Notes: generated from the sequence alone by a model not told the origin. Shown: positions 43,713-56,922, counted from the first letter of the stretch. The stretch: DNA of 64,000 nt from Gigantopelta aegis (GCF_016097555.1 NC_054703.1:14774977-14838976); one strand, 5' to 3'. Numbers and translations are program-made.

Positions 43713-44551
43713 TCCCCATTAAATTTGCATTACAGAACATTACTATCATCAAGTAATGAAAAAACTAACACGTGATTTACACGTGAGTACAGGATATCCT
43801 TTTCACTGTTCTTCCAAGGATTTGTGTCAGATTTATGACCCCGTCTCTCTGAGGACTTGTCACTGTTCCTCTGGGGACTCAGGACTCCGTATTTTATCAC
43901 TCCCTCTCTTTGAAGAGCTGGATCTCCGCCCTTCCCTGGAAGATGACCTAGATTCTCGTCGTCTGCTCCTAGAAAAACAAAACAAAATGCAAACAAAACA
44001 AAACAAACAAAAGCAAACACGCTGGAACATGATGTGTTGATAAAGGGTGAACAGAATATGCAGACTTTTCTAACAGTTAGATTCTTTGTCTACGAATGGT
44101 GTTAATATTGATATACTATGGTTCCAAATCCGTCTGTAGGAGGATTGCCACTTTACAGCGTGTTCCAGTGCTGATGACAAAAGCCTTTGTAGAGCTTGCG
44201 GAAACAAAGGCACGTCTGAATGCGCACTAGAATAATATTTGAAGCAAGGAACTGTAAGCATTTTACAGAAAATATTGCTTAAATTATTTATAGGAAGAAG
44301 ACCCTTTAAAACATGTGTATGAACTAAAGAAGTGGTAGTAGTAGTAGCAGCATCAGCAGTAGTATAGTAGTGGAAGTAGTAGTAGAAGTAGTATAGTAGT
44401 GGTAGTGGAAGTGGTACTGTAGTAGTAGCAGCAGTAGTAGCATAGTAGTGGTAGTAGTAGTAGTAGTAGTAGTATAGTAGGGGTAGTACAGTAGTGGTAT
44501 AGGAGTAGTAGTGGTAGTAGTAGTAGTAGTAGTAGTCGTATAATAGTGGTA

Positions 44552-44584
<33 letters not shown>

Positions 44585-44837
44585 TAGTAGTAGTAGTATA
44601 GTTGTAGTTGTAGTAATATAGTAGTAGTAGAATTGTAGTTGTACTATAGTAGTAGCAGCAGCAGTAGTAGTATAGTAGTGGATGTAGTGTTATAGTAGTA
44701 GTATAGTAGTGGTAGTAGTAGTAGAGTAGTGGTAGTAGTAGTAGTGGAAGTAGTAGCAGTAGTATAGTGGTGGTAGTAGTAGTAGTAGTATAAGTAGTAC
44801 TGTAGTAGTAGTAGTAGCAGCAGTACTAGTGTTATAT

Positions 44838-44869
<32 letters not shown>

Positions 44870-45560
44870 TTAGTAGTAGTAGTACTGTAGTAGTAGCAAT
44901 AACAGGAGTAGTGGTAGTGGCAGTAGTAGTAGTAATAATAGTAGTAGTAGTACAAATATTATTATTATTATTAGTATTAGTAGTAGTACTAGTAATAGTA
45001 GTAGTAGTAGCAAAAGTAATAGTTGTAGTAGCAGTAATAGTAGTAGTAGTAGCAGTAATAGTAGTGGTGGTGGTCGCAGTAGTAGTAGTAATAATAATAA
45101 TAGTAATAGTACTAATTGTCTTTTTGTAGGAGTATTTGTTGTTTTTATAGTGGTAGCAGTAGTTGTTATATTATGAGTGCTATTAATAATGGCTTCAAAC
45201 TGTATTTAGCTCACTAAGTGTAATCAGTAGTAGTAATACCCGGTCTATAGGGTATATCGATTTCGCTATGGCATCACCCAAGATGGCAGACAAACTGCGC
45301 AGTAATGGATGATGCAAGGTGATGAAATCTCTGACATCATGAAACCACGCCCACGATGATAAATAGTTCTTACGCTAATGCAGTCTGTTATGAACCCAAC
45401 CTTCTGAATGGGTGTGTTGTTTTCGGTCAATGACACTATTTACCAAATGTTAGGGAAAAAATGTTTTATGTTGTTTCAAGAATAAAAAACCAAACAAATA
45501 GTACTGAATGGCCCTTTTCTTAATTCAGTGAACAGATGTAAAAAAATATATACATACATA
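43713..45560. repeat. Segmental tandem unit 1
   Basis: Order of parts: RS-codon block (43905-43972), conserved block A (43975-44330, including TGCCACTTTACAGCGTGTTC), AGT-triplet array (44331-45115), then block C (45150-45560, with ATCGATTTCGCTATGGCATC and CAAGATGGC). Its left edge (43713-43905) resembles 42805-42970. Minus-strand block A could encode ALQRLLSSALEHAVKWQSS, plus-strand TLQRVPVLMTKAFVELAETK; both are open, so coding is unproven. Confidence 0.8.
44331..45115. repeat. AGT-triplet array 1
   Basis: Imperfect (AGT)n with scattered GGT, ATA and GCA triplets. Long open frames of Tyr/Thr or Val runs are artefacts of triplet periodicity. Confidence 0.95.
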
Positions 45561-46693
45561 TCTGTGCTCCCTCTCTTTGAAGTGCTGTGTTTCCGCCCTT
45601 CCCTGGAAGATGACCTAGATTCTCGTCGTCTGCTTCTAGAAAAACAAAACAAAATGGAAACAAAATAAAACAAACAAAAACAAACACACTGGGACATGAT
45701 GTACTGATAAAGAGTCAACAGAATATGCAGTCTTTTAGATTCTTTGTCTACGGAGATCTGGTGTTAACATCGATATAATATGGTTCCAAATCCGTCTGTA
45801 GGAGGATTACCACTTTACAGCGTGTTCCAGTGCAGATGACAAAAGCCTTTGTAGAGCTTGCGGAAACAAAGACATGTCTGAATGCGCATATAGATGTGTC
45901 AACTAGAATAATATTTGAAGCAAGGAACTGAAAGCATTTTACAGAAAATATTACTTAAATTATTTAGAGGAAGAAGACCTTTTAAAAACGTGTATGAATT
46001 AAAGAAGTGGTAGTAGAAGTAGCAGCAGCTGTAGTACAGTAGCGGTGGTAGTGGTAGTAGTAGTAGTATAGTAGTGGTAGTAGTAGTAGCAGTTGTAGTA
46101 GTAATATTAGTGGTACTGTAGTAGTAGCTACAGCAGTAGTAGCATAGTAGTGGTAGTAGTGTTACAGTAGTAGTAGTAGTAGTAATATTAGTGGTACTGT
46201 AGTAGTAGCTACAGCAGTAGTAGCATAGTAGTGGTAGTAGTGTCATAGTAGTGATAGTAGTGTTACAGTAGTAGTAGTAGTAGTAGTAATATTAGTGGTA
46301 NNNNNNNNNNNNNNNNNNNNNNNNNNNNNNNNNNNNNNNNNNNNNNNNNNNNNNNNNNNNNNNNNNNNNNNNNNNNNNNNNNNNNNNNNNNNNNNNNNNN
46401 NNNNNNNNNNNNNNNNNNNNNNNNNNNNNNNNNNNNNNNNNNNNNNNNNNNNNNNNNNNNNNNNNNNNNNNNNNNNNNNNNNNNNNNNNNNNNNNNNNNN
46501 AGTAGTAGTATAGTACTGGTAGTAGTAGAAGTAGTAGTATAGTAGTAGTATAGTACTGGTAGTAGTAGAAGTAGTAGTATAGTAATAGTAGTAGTAGTAT
46601 AGTACTGGTAGTAGTAGAAGTAGTAGTATAGTAGTAGTATAGTACTGGTAGTAGTAGAAGTAGTAGTATAGTAGTAGTATAGTACTGGTAGTA

Positions 46694-46747
<54 letters not shown>

Positions 46748-46788
46748 TAGTACTGGTAGTAGTAGAAGTAGTAGTAGTAGTAGTAGTA

Positions 46789-46836
<48 letters not shown>

Positions 46837-47090
46837 TAGTATAGCAGTGGTAGTAGTAGTGTAGTAGTAGTATAGTAATGATGTTAGTAGTAGTAGTGGT
46901 AGTAATAGTAGTAGTGGTACTGTAGTAGTAGCAGCAGAAGTAGTAGTATATTAGTGTTGTAGTATAGTAGTAATAGTAGTAGCAGCAACAGCAGTACTGT
47001 AGTAGTAGTAGTAGTGTGGTGGCAGTAGTAGTACAAGTATTATTATTAGTAGTAGTAGTAGTAATAGTGGCAGCAACAGTAGTAGTAGTT

Positions 47091-47126
<36 letters not shown>

Positions 47127-47620
47127 CTACTGTTGTTGTTATGGTAGCAGTAATAATAGTACTGATTGTCGTTTTTGTATGTGTATTTGTTGTTGTTCTT
47201 GTAGTAGTAGCAGCAGTAGTTGTTATAGTATGAGTGCTATTAATAATGGCTTCAAACTGTATTTATCTCACTAAGTGTAATCAGTAGTAGTAATACCCGG
47301 TCTATAGGATATATCGATTTCGCTATGGCATCACCCAAGATGGCCAACAAACTGTGCAGAAGTGTAAGATGCAAAGCGATCAAATCGCTAACGTCATGAA
47401 GCCTCCCCCCCCCCCCCCCCCCCATGATGAATAGTTCTTAAGCTGATGCAATCTGTGATGAACCCGACCTTCTAGATGGGTGTGTTGTGTTCGGTTACCA
47501 AATGTTAGATAAGAAATGTTTTATGTTATTTTAGAATAAAAAACAAACAAATAGTACTGAATGGCCGTTTTCTTAATACAGTGAATAGATGTAAAAAATA
47601 TATACATACATATCTATACC
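45561..47620. repeat. Segmental tandem unit 2
   Basis: RS block 45566-45641, block A 45642-46008, AGT array 46009-47130 (broken by the 200-N gap at 46301-46500), block C 47200-47615 including a poly-C run at 47404-47423. Very similar to unit 1. Confidence 0.8.
46301..46500. other. Assembly gap (200 N)
   Basis: Lies within the AGT array of unit 2, so the true array length is unknown. Confidence 0.99.
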
Positions 47621-48640
47621 CTCTTCCCTTGAAGTGCTGGGTCTCCGCCCTTCCCCGATAGAAGTCCTGGATGCTCGTCGTTTGCTTCTAGAAAAACAAA
47701 ACGAAATGGAAACAAAACAAAACAAACAATGTGTTGTGTTCGGTCAATGACACCATTTACCAAATGTTAGAGAAAAAATATTTTGATATTTTAGAATAAC
47801 TAATTTTTGTTTGCAAGTATACACTTTTACGGTAATCTCATTGGTCCAGAGGTGCTTACTTTTTTTTTCCGTTCATATCTCGATGAACTGAAAAAAAGTA
47901 AGCCACGCCTACTACCTCCACCCACTGACTCGCACTACTTTTGTGCAACAAGCTTGATTATTCAGGCAACCATATTTAGGTATTTTGAAGAAAATACACG
48001 TGAAAGCTACAAAAGCAATACAAAAAAAAAAAATGTACACGATAAATTGATGGAAAAATGCTATAGCAGAGTAGACATGACATTGTAGATCTATACGCAT
48101 TGATTAAAAAAACCCCCAAACAAACCCAACCTCTTCGCTATTCATGACAGAATAAAAATAAGAATAAGAATATGAGACTCGGTTGGTGGCCAAAGAAATG
48201 ATGTAGGAAACTTCACGCCTGTAACTTACTTGTAAGCGATGTTCTATGGCTATTGGCGAAAATTAAACGTTCGACCGACAGCATAAATGTTAGACACGTT
48301 CCCTTCATTCACTTTCATAAAATATAAACTAAACACGAATAGGACAATTCCTTCCAATATAACGATATGATCCATAAAAATGCACAGCAGCTAGATGAAA
48401 TGGCATCGCTTATCAAAATTTAAAAAAAAATCACATGATTCAAGTAATAATGAATGAACGTTTGCATTCATACGCGGAGTCTTTCAGTGTGTACATCGTT
48501 TTTTCGGTTCATACTTGCATGAACCAAAAAATAATTGCGGCGAATTCTTAAATAAAAAACAAACAAATAGTACTGAATGGCCCTTTTCTTAATACAGTGA
48601 ATAGATGTCGAGAAAATATATACATACATATCTATACCCT
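47621..48640. repeat. Segmental tandem unit 3 (deleted)
   Basis: RS block 47622-47690 jumps directly to the end of block C (TCGGTCAATGACACCATTTA at 47739); block A and the AGT array are missing. A 750-bp insertion (47796-48548) splits the remaining block C. Confidence 0.75.
47796..48548. mobile_element. Unidentified insertion in block C
   Basis: Uninterrupted copies read TTAGAATAAAAAACAAAC across this site; here TTAGAATAA and TTAAATAA flank the insert. Ends include TTTGCAAGTATAC and GGTTCATACTTGCATGAACC, partly inverse. A hairpin occurs at about 47857-47904 (CTTACTTTTTTTTTCCGTTC). No protein is recognisable. Confidence 0.6.
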
Positions 48641-49192
48641 CTTCCCTTGAAGTGCTGGGTCTCCGCCCTTCCCTGATAGCTGACCTAGATCCTCGTCGTT
48701 TGCTTCTAGGAAAACAAAACAAAATGGAAACAAAACAAAACATGATGTGTTGATAAAGAGTGAACAAAATATGCAGTCTTTTCTAACAGTTAAGATTCTT
48801 TGTCTACAAAGATCTGGTGTTAACATCGATATAATATGGTTCCAAATCCGTCTGTAGGAGGATTGTCACTTTACAGCGTGTTCCAGTGCAGATGACAAAA
48901 ACCTTTTTTAGAGCTTGCGGAAACAAAGGTATGTCTGAATGTGCACACAGATGTTCCCACTAGAATAGTATTTGAAGCAAGGAACTGTACGCATTTCACA
49001 GAAAATATTGCTTACATTATTTAGAGAAAGAAGACCGTTTAAAAACGTTTATGAACTAAAGAAGTGGTAGTAGTAGTAGTAGTATAGTAGTGGTAGTAGT
49101 AGTAGTAATAGTAGTATAGTAGTGGTAGCAGTAGCAGTATAGTAGTAGTAGTAGTAGTAGTATAGTAGTGATAGTAGTATAGTAGTAGCAGC

Positions 49193-49226
<34 letters not shown>

Positions 49227-49553
49227 CAGTACAGTACAGGTAGTAGAAGTAGTAGTATAGTAGCATAGTAGTAGTAGTGTAGTAGTACTATATTAGTAGT
49301 AGTAGTAGCATAGTAGTTGTAGTAGTAGTAGTGGTATACTAGTGGTAGTAGTAGTATAGTAGTAGTAGCAATTGTATAGTAGTAGTAGAATAGTAGTAGT
49401 AGTGGTAGTAGTAGTATAGTAGTGGTAGTAGTAGTATAGTAATGGTGTTAGTAGTAGTAGTAGTGGTAGTAGTAGTAGTAGTGGTACTGTACTAGTAGCA
49501 GCAGAAGTAGTGGTGCTAGCAGTGTTATAGTAGTAGTAATATAGTACTAATGC

Positions 49554-49603
<50 letters not shown>

Positions 49604-50250
49604 CTGTAGTAGTGGCAATACTATTAGTAGCGGATGTGGCAGTACTAGTAGTAATAATTGTAGGAGTACAATTATTATTATTATTAGTAGTAGTAGTAGT
49701 AGTGGCAGCAGCAGTAGTAATATCTGTAGTAGTAGTAGTAGTAGTAGTAATAGTAGAAGTACTGTAGTAGTAGTAATAGTAGTGGTGGTGGTGGCAGCAG
49801 TAGTATTTGTTGTTGTTTTTGTAGTAGTAGCAGTAGTTGTTATTATAGTATGAGTGCTATTAATAATGGCTTCAAACTGTATTTAGTTCACTGAGTGTAG
49901 TCAGTAGTAGTAATACCTGGTCTATAGGATATATCGATTTGACTATGGCATCAGCCAAGATGGCCGACAAACTGCGCAGTAGTGGATGATGCAAGGTGAT
50001 GAAATCGTTGACGTCATGAAGCGACGCCAACCATGATGAATAGTTCTTAAACTGATGCAATCTGTTACGAACCCAATCTTCTAAATGGGTGTGTGGTGTT
50101 TGGTCAATGACACCATTTACCAAATGTTGGAGAAGAAATGTTTTATGTTATTTTTGAATTAAAAAACAATAAGAAAAAAAAAGGTACTGAATGGCCCTTT
50201 TATTAATACAGGGAATAGATGTAAAAACATATACATACATATCTGCAATC
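48641..50250. repeat. Segmental tandem unit 4
   Basis: RS block 48641-48708, block A 48709-49060, AGT array 49061-49800, block C 49830-50240. Complete and uninterrupted, about 1.6 kb. Confidence 0.82.
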
Positions 50251-50650
50251 TCTTCCCTTGAAATGCTGGGTCCCCGCTCTTCCCCAGAAGACGAACTAGA
50301 TGGTCGTCGTTTGATTCTAGAAAAACAAACCAAAATGCAAAAAAAAACCCCAAAAACAACAAAACAAACAAAAACAAACGCTGGAACATGATGTGCTGAT
50401 AAAGAGTTATATGATAAACAGAATATGCAGACTTTTCTAACAGTTAGATTCTTTGACTACGGAGATCTGGTGTTAACATCGATATACTATGGTTCCAAAT
50501 CCGTCTGTAGGAGGATTGCCACTTTACAGCGTGTTCCAGTGCAGATGACAAAAGCCTTTGTAGAGCTTGCAGAAACAAAAGCACGTTTGAATATGCATAG
50601 ATGTGCCCAACAGAATTATTTAGTGGAAGAAGACCCTTTAAAGGCGCTCT
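50251..50650. repeat. Segmental tandem unit 5, left part
   Basis: RS block 50252-50320 and block A to GAAGAAGACCCTTTAAA, where MITE family 2 begins. Its AGT array is absent and its block C is at 55150-55470. Confidence 0.78.
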
Positions 50651-50815
50651 GTCACGGACGGTTGACACAATTAATGACCTAACAAAGTATTATCTTAAAA
50701 TATATACATTTGATTTGTCGCTAAAAGTACTTTATTTAACCATCTACATAACTACCATAACCCACTAATTACTGACATTTTGTAAAAATAATTGAATTAT
50801 GTCAACGGTCCATAA
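50640..50815. mobile_element. MITE family 2, copy 3 (left half)
   Basis: AAAGGCGCTCTGTCACGGAC, CCTAACAAAGTATTATCTTA and TTGTAAAAATAATTGAATTA match the other copies. The right half is missing. Confidence 0.8.
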
Positions 50816-50929
50816 TAATTCAGGAAGAAAAACAGCTATTTGGAGCGAAGAAGTGTGACGTATTATTTTGTAGTCACGTGATGGGCAACCCCCGAATAAC
50901 TGCAATGTCAAAACGATTTCCCACCTACT

Positions 50930-52609
50930 GGATCACCATATTTTAAAGAAGACACTTTTGACATTATAGAAAATGAAATCTCTCAAAATGTAGAATCAGG
51001 AAAACCTTTGCTGTTATTGGGTGATTTCAATGCCAGAACCAAATGTTATCCTGATTATATTACTCTTGATGATGATATCTTTATTGATAATATTGATATG
51101 GAAAATTTCCTAAATGATATATCAAAGCTGGATAATATCGATATTCCTAGAGATAGTGCAAGCCAGGACAAGGGAAGGGTTAATGGACATGGGGCAAAAC
51201 TTGTACAGCTGTGTAAAGTACATAATATATATATTCTAAACGGTAGATGTGGAAATGATAAAAACATAGGGAAAGTAACCAGCAAAGACTCAAGCCTGAT
51301 CGATTACGCAATCGGTACCTACCATGTTTTTGAAAATGTAACTGATTTCGATATCTGTGATTTTGACCCACTTTTCTCAGATATTCATTGTGCGTTAGCA
51401 CTTACATATAAATGCAATACTTACACAAACACGCATGTTGATATTAGGAAGAATATAAGTGATGAAGTCGCGCCCAGTAACATTCGTAAGTGGATCCCAA
51501 GTAAACGAGAGGAATATATCAATAATATCGATAATAACTTAGTTCAAACAATCCTCTTAGTACTGGACGATGAATCTGTTGATATACAAGCACGTGTTAA
51601 CCAAGCAGCCGACACGCTGAAAAATCTATTTTTAGACTCGGCAGTCTCAACATTTGGTCAGGTGCGCGCTCGCGCTAACAACCGTGATAAAAAGTCCACT
51701 GCTAATAAGCGACCCTGGTTTGGGGTAAGATGTCAATATTTGCGAAGGCAGTATCATGAATCAAAAACATTATACTCAAAACACAAAACAATAGAAAATA
51801 AAAAGAGGTTAATTAATGCCAGTAAGTCCTATAAGAAATGTATTTCTAACGCATACTCACAACACAGATTTAAAACTGAAAGGAAAATGAGAACATTACG
51901 ACTAGACGATTCCAAGGGATTCTATAAAATATTGAAGGGACCACGCAAATCGGATATAAACATTCCCCCAGTAAATGAATTCTTCAATTTCTTCAGTAAT
52001 TTAAACAAGGGCGAACCGAATGAGGATAATACACCCGAATTTAATATGGACGAAGCACTAAATGAAGTAAACAATGACAGTATTATTAACGGACAATTCA
52101 GCGAAGATGAAATTTTAAAAGGCATAAAACAACTTAAAAATGATAAAGATGCTGGTATTGACAAAGTCGTTAACGAGTACATTAAATCAACCGCAACAAT
52201 TCTCTTGCCAGTTTACGTTAAACTTTTTAACATACTCATCGAGCACGGTGTTTTGCCGGAGGAATGGCTCAATGGTATCATCATACCAATTTTTACAAAT
52301 AAAGGAAACCGCCTATCGCCTGAAAACTACCGACCGATCACATTGCTTTGCTGTTGTTCTAAGTTATTTACATCTATACTCAATAACCGTTTAAATATAT
52401 TTATTGAAGAAAATAATATCATGAGTGAAGTCCAGGCTGCTTTTCGTAAAGGCTACTCCACAACAGACCACATATTCACCTTACATAATTTGATAGATAT
52501 CTTGAAAAAAATAAAAAAGAAGTTGTACTGCGCGTTTGTTGATTTTCAGAAAGCTTTCGACATGGTTTCACGAACTAATCTATGGCAAAAGTATTATATA
52601 ATAATATAA
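50930..52609 (+). pseudogene. LINE endonuclease and N-terminal reverse transcriptase
   Basis: The open frame starts upstream of any ATG because the element is 5'-truncated. It opens with PYFKEDTFDIIENEIS, then endonuclease motifs LLLLGDFNAR, LIDYAIGTYH and SDIHCAL. RT motifs follow: KDAGIDKVVNEYIKS, ENYRPITLLCCCSKL, QAAFRKGYSTTDHIF and the first catalytic Asp in FVDFQKAFD. A one-base shift in CAAAAGTATT near 52590 ends the frame at 52609, and the protein continues in the next frame. Nicking and target-primed reverse transcription would be its role if intact. Otherwise little decayed. Confidence 0.92.
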
Positions 52610-54075
52610 ACGGCAAATTCTTTAGAATCATACACCAGATGTACCAAGGCCTTAAATCACTTATATATGTAAACAACCAACACTCCGGGCTATTTCCATG
52701 CAACAACGGTATCCGGCAAGGCGAAAATTTATCACCTGTTTTATTTTCTTTATATTTAAATGATTTAGAAGACTACTTATTCAATCATGGATGTGAAGGG
52801 CTTTCCCCTATCCCAGATAATCCCGAAAACCCAACTGACGTTGGTCTTCAACTTATCTGTCTGCTATATGCTGATGATACAGCCCTCTTAGCAACAACTG
52901 CATCTGACCTACAGCATACGTTAAACACCTTTTATGAATATTGCAAGACATGGAAACTTAAAATTAATATCACTAAAACGAAGGTAATTATTTTTAACGG
53001 TACAGCTAAAGACTACAGACATATTTTCAAGATAGGAAACACTGCTTTAGAAAACATTAAAGAGTATAAATATCTAGGAATTACATTTACTAATAAAAAT
53101 AACTTCCGAATTACAAAGATGAGACTTAAACAACAAGCTACCAAAGCAATGTATTTTGTACTTGCAAAAGCCAAAGAACATTTTCTGTCAGTCGACTGTA
53201 AACTTAAAATGTTCGACTCGATGATCCTTCCAGTTTTACTACATGGGTGCGAAATTTGGGGACATGAGAAAACTGATATCTTAAACGCTGTCCAAATACA
53301 TTTTTTCAGACATATTTTACCAGTAAAAAAATCGACACCACTATTTATGTTATACGGAGAGCTGGGGAGAATGCCTGTCGAGCTAACTATATACAGACGA
53401 ATGGTCTGTTATTGGGCACGAATTGTATCGGGGAAACAATCTAAACTATCTTTCTTATTATATAGAGCAATGTTATTAGACCATCTTAGCAATAATACCA
53501 ATTATAACTGGATCACTACAGTACAAAATATCCTGAATAATTTAGGAATGAGCGATGTCTGGCTTTCCCAATCTTTTGTATCAGTTAAGGTCCTCTCTCA
53601 ACAAATAAAAAATAGACAATATGACCAATATTTACAAACATGGAGTAACGAAATAGAACTCTCATCGAAAGGCACTACATACAGATATTACAAAGAACAC
53701 CTCAGTCTAGAAAAATATTTTACTATTATCCCTGAAAAGATGTGGACAACTATTTTGAAATTCAGATTATCTAATCACTATTTGCCTATTGAAACTGGAC
53801 GCTGGAATAACATACCTAAGAAAGACAGGCTATGTAACCTATGTGATGAAATAGACATTGGTGACGAATACCATTATATTTTCGTCTGTAAATATTTTCA
53901 TGATTCCAGGGTCCAGTTTCTACATCCATATTATTATACGCGACCAAATACTTTCAAATTCAAACAACTCATGAACAGTAAACGAATCAGTGTATTAAAG
54001 AATTTATCAAAATTAATAAATGTTATTACTAATATCTTTAAACGCTCAAAATGCACCCAAACTAACAGTATTTAA
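52590..54075 (+). pseudogene. LINE reverse transcriptase C-terminal part
   Basis: Continues the polyprotein: GIRQGENLSPVLFSLYLNDL, the catalytic box LLYADDTALLAT, EYKYLGITFTN, then a thumb and C-terminal region with LLHGCEIWGHEK, YWARIVSGKQ and LPIETGRWNN. A Cys/His cluster RLCNLCDEIDIGDEYHYIF with a following C is shared with the copy at 13365. The frame is open to TAA at 54073-54075. Only one frameshift separates this element from a continuous ORF, so it is younger than the other two LINE relics in the window. Confidence 0.92.
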
Positions 54076-54205
54076 GGATTGTACTGTTTATACTGGAAAA
54101 TAACTTATTTACTGCATATATTGTCAACCACCATCTTGTCATGTGTATATTGTGAAGTGAATGTGTGTACATATATACATTTATATTGTAAATCCCAAAT
54201 TCTTC

Positions 54206-54254
<49 letters not shown>

Positions 54255-54326
54255 CCTTTATATTATGTAGCCCTCCTATGCCGTTGCTGAACGGCCAGAG
54301 TGTAAATAAATTCTGTTCTGTTCTGT

Positions 54327-55149
54327 AACGAGAACGCTTGACCGTCCTATGCGACGTAGGGTAAATCAAAAGAAAAACAATGAAAATAAGTTATAAAAAT
54401 ATATATAAACATGTACTGAATGAAAATAAGCTTATGCATTAATTTATTTTAGCAACAGAAGCATTTTAAACAGCAACGATCCGACTAGTTAGGCTTTTGC
54501 ATGTACAGACAAATTTATCGGGGTTTTTTTTCGCGGAAAAATCTAAACACCTAAACACCTCATTAATTTTTCAGTTTGTCAACTTTATTATTATATAAAA
54601 TATGCCATAACCCCATGGGTAATTACAACTGGCTTCGAATAGGAATTATTAAATTTTTAAAGAATACTGTGAACTAGACAGTGTTTATATTCGAAGTGGC
54701 TATATATACGACGGCCGTGTATATGGCCTCCGCTAACGAGGGCTGGCTATAAACACGGCAAAAATGTATATAGGCGGTAAATAAGTATTTGATTGATCCA
54801 TATTGCCGAACAACTTGGAACAAGAGGAATACATACTAAGTACAAACAGTCGACTGGGGGTTGAATATGAATCTAGCGGCAGGTGGGTTTTTTTTGTGTT
54901 TTTTTTTTGGGGGGGGGGGGGGGGGTTGTCAAGGAATAATATATTTTAAATTATTTTAAAGTCTCTACGGCGGCCGTGCACTGTATATACAATTAAAAGG
55001 TACTTTAGTCGGCTCTCGTATATATAGCCTCATCAATACTCGGTTTTGTCGTACGTTTTAGACTCGTAATAAAAGAGTTCCAATTTTGAAAATGAAGCTG
55101 CTCACAGGTTGTCATGGGATTCCCTCAATCATGGTTCAATTAAAATGTT
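54327..55149. other. Unassigned sequence with poly-G tract
   Basis: No gene. A poly-G run at 54909-54926. ACGGCCGTGTATATGGCC and GGCGGCCGTGCACTGTATAT are locally similar, about 260 bp apart. Part of 55090-55150 faintly resembles MITE family 2. Confidence 0.4.
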
Positions 55150-55664
55150 TTGCGTGATACTATAGCGATTTCGCTATGGCATCACCAAAGATGGCAGACA
55201 AACTGTGCAGTAGTGGATGATGGAAGGTGATGAAGTCGCTGACGTCATGAAGCCACGCCCCCCATGGTGGATAGTTCTTAAACTGATGCAATCTATTATG
55301 AACCTAACCTAAATGGTTGTATTGTGTTCTGTCAATGACACCGTTTACCAAATGTTAGAGAAAAAATATTTTATGGTTTTTAGGAATAAACCTCCCAAAC
55401 AAATAGTACTGAATGACCCTTTTCTTAATACAGTGAATAGATGCAACGCAAATATACATACATATCTGTACTCCCTTTCTTTAAAGAGCTGGATCTCCGC
55501 CCTTCCCTGGAAGATGACCTAGATACTCGTCGTCTGCTTCTAGAAAAACAAAACAAAATGCAAACAAAACAAAACAAACAAAAACAAACACGCTGGAACA
55601 TGATGTACTGATAAAAAGTCAACAGAATATATAGACTTTTAGATTCTTTGTCTACGGAGATCTG
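55150..55664. repeat. Segmental unit 5 block C and start of unit 6
   Basis: Block C 55150-55470 (TTTCGCTATGGCATCACC, AAGATGGCAGACAAACTG), RS block 55478-55545, then block A to TACGGAGATCTG, where the Harbinger-like element is inserted. Block A resumes at 61606. Confidence 0.82.
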
Positions 55665-55969
55665 GGGCCGTATGCATGAGGAGCGGATAAAACTAAACGC
55701 GGATAGCGGCTAAACGCGGATTGTTAATCGCGTTTAAATTTATTCGCTTTTTGGTATGCATAAACGTAAATGACGTCGCGATTAGCTACCTGGCGGCGTT
55801 ATTTTTAGATTGAGGGAACTCCTCGCCGCGCATGGCATTCTGGAACCTAGCGTTGCGCTTACAATGTACTTTTGTAAACAAAAGGAAAAGTGTATCGTTT
55901 AATATTTATAAATAAATAAAATATATAAATACATTTATTTATAAATACAATACAATAAAATAAATAAAA

Positions 55970-56016
55970 TTAAAATTAAAATTAAAATTAAAATTAAAAT
56001 TAAAATTAAAATTAAA
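55970..56016. repeat. (AAAATT)n repeat
   Basis: About eight TAAAAT units flanked by A/T-rich simple sequence. Confidence 0.9.
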
Positions 56017-56311
56017 ACAAATAACAATAATACAAAAATAATAATGAAAATAAATAAAATTAAATACATAGTTATAAGAAGAAGAAGAAGAAAAAATATA
56101 TAGCAATTCAGTTATTAACAGTCATTAAAAGTGAAGTATATATTTAGGAAGGGGTGCAAATTAAAAACAAACAATAATAAAATAGAGGCAAATAGTCCTG
56201 CCAAATAAATAAATACAAAGGTGGGACCAAGATATAACACCCAGCATACTAATAAAATATAGAAATGCAGATATAGAGGGAGATAACTGGAAAACAGGTC
56301 AATAAATAAAA

Positions 56312-56514
56312 TAGTTTGTTTTGTTTAACGACACCACTAGAGCACATTAATTTATTAATCATCGGGCTATTGGATGTCAAACATATGGTCATGTTTGACA
56401 GTGATAGAGAGAAAACCCGCTACATCTTTCCATTAGTAGCAAGGGATCTTTTATATGCACCATCCCACAGACAGGGTAGCACATACCACGGCCTTTGATA
56501 TACCAGTCGTGGAA
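56312..56514 (-). mobile_element. SINE type 2, head-truncated
   Basis: TTTAACGACACCACTAGAGC tail through GCAAGGGATCTTTTATATGC to ATATACCAGTCGTGG. It lies inside the Harbinger-like element. Confidence 0.82.
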
Positions 56515-56674
56515 AAGAAAAAGAAAAAAAGATCAAACACCAACCATAAGCGTCTGAGGGTGGAGGGAGGCAATCTTCGAATTCGGGTAAAAACGAATAA
56601 GACATTCGGGCCTTAAAACTTCTCTCTGTATTTTTCATTCATTCTACTGACAGTATTATTTTTAACGTAACCCA

Positions 56675-56922
56675 TGTAAAAAGTGTTTTATTAACGACGC
56701 ACTCAACACGTTTTATTTACAGTTATATGGCTTTTAGATTAGTACCAAGGGATCTTTTATATACACCATCCCATAGAGAGGATAGCACATATCACAACCT
56801 TTAATATACCAGTCCTGGTGCACTGGCTGGAGCGAGAAATAGCCCAATGGGTCTACTGACAGGGATCGATCCCAAACCGACTGCGCGAGCACTTTACCAC
56901 TGGGTTACGTCCCGCCCCACTC
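56675..56922 (-). mobile_element. SINE type 2 copy
   Basis: AACGACGCACTCAACACG tail through ATACCAGTCCTGGTGCACTGG to the head GGGTTACGTCCCGCCCC; internal deletion in the tail. Confidence 0.82.

Larger units (their letters stand above)
50905..54326 (+). mobile_element. Non-LTR retrotransposon (5'-truncated LINE)
   Basis: About 3.4 kb with an APE-type endonuclease end, reverse transcriptase and C-terminal zinc-knuckle-like domain. The 3' end has TATGCCGTTGCTGAACGGCC (hairpin-like) and a terminal TTCTGTTCTGTTCTG repeat. The short tandem 3' end suggests a CR1-like relationship, which is unverified. It lies inside segmental unit 5. A TA microsatellite (54209-54251) sits in its 3' UTR. Confidence 0.9.

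Noticed and set aside
44331..49800. Open frames of Tyr/Thr/Leu or Val runs
   Set aside because: Created by AGT-triplet arrays read in six frames; low complexity and different in every unit.
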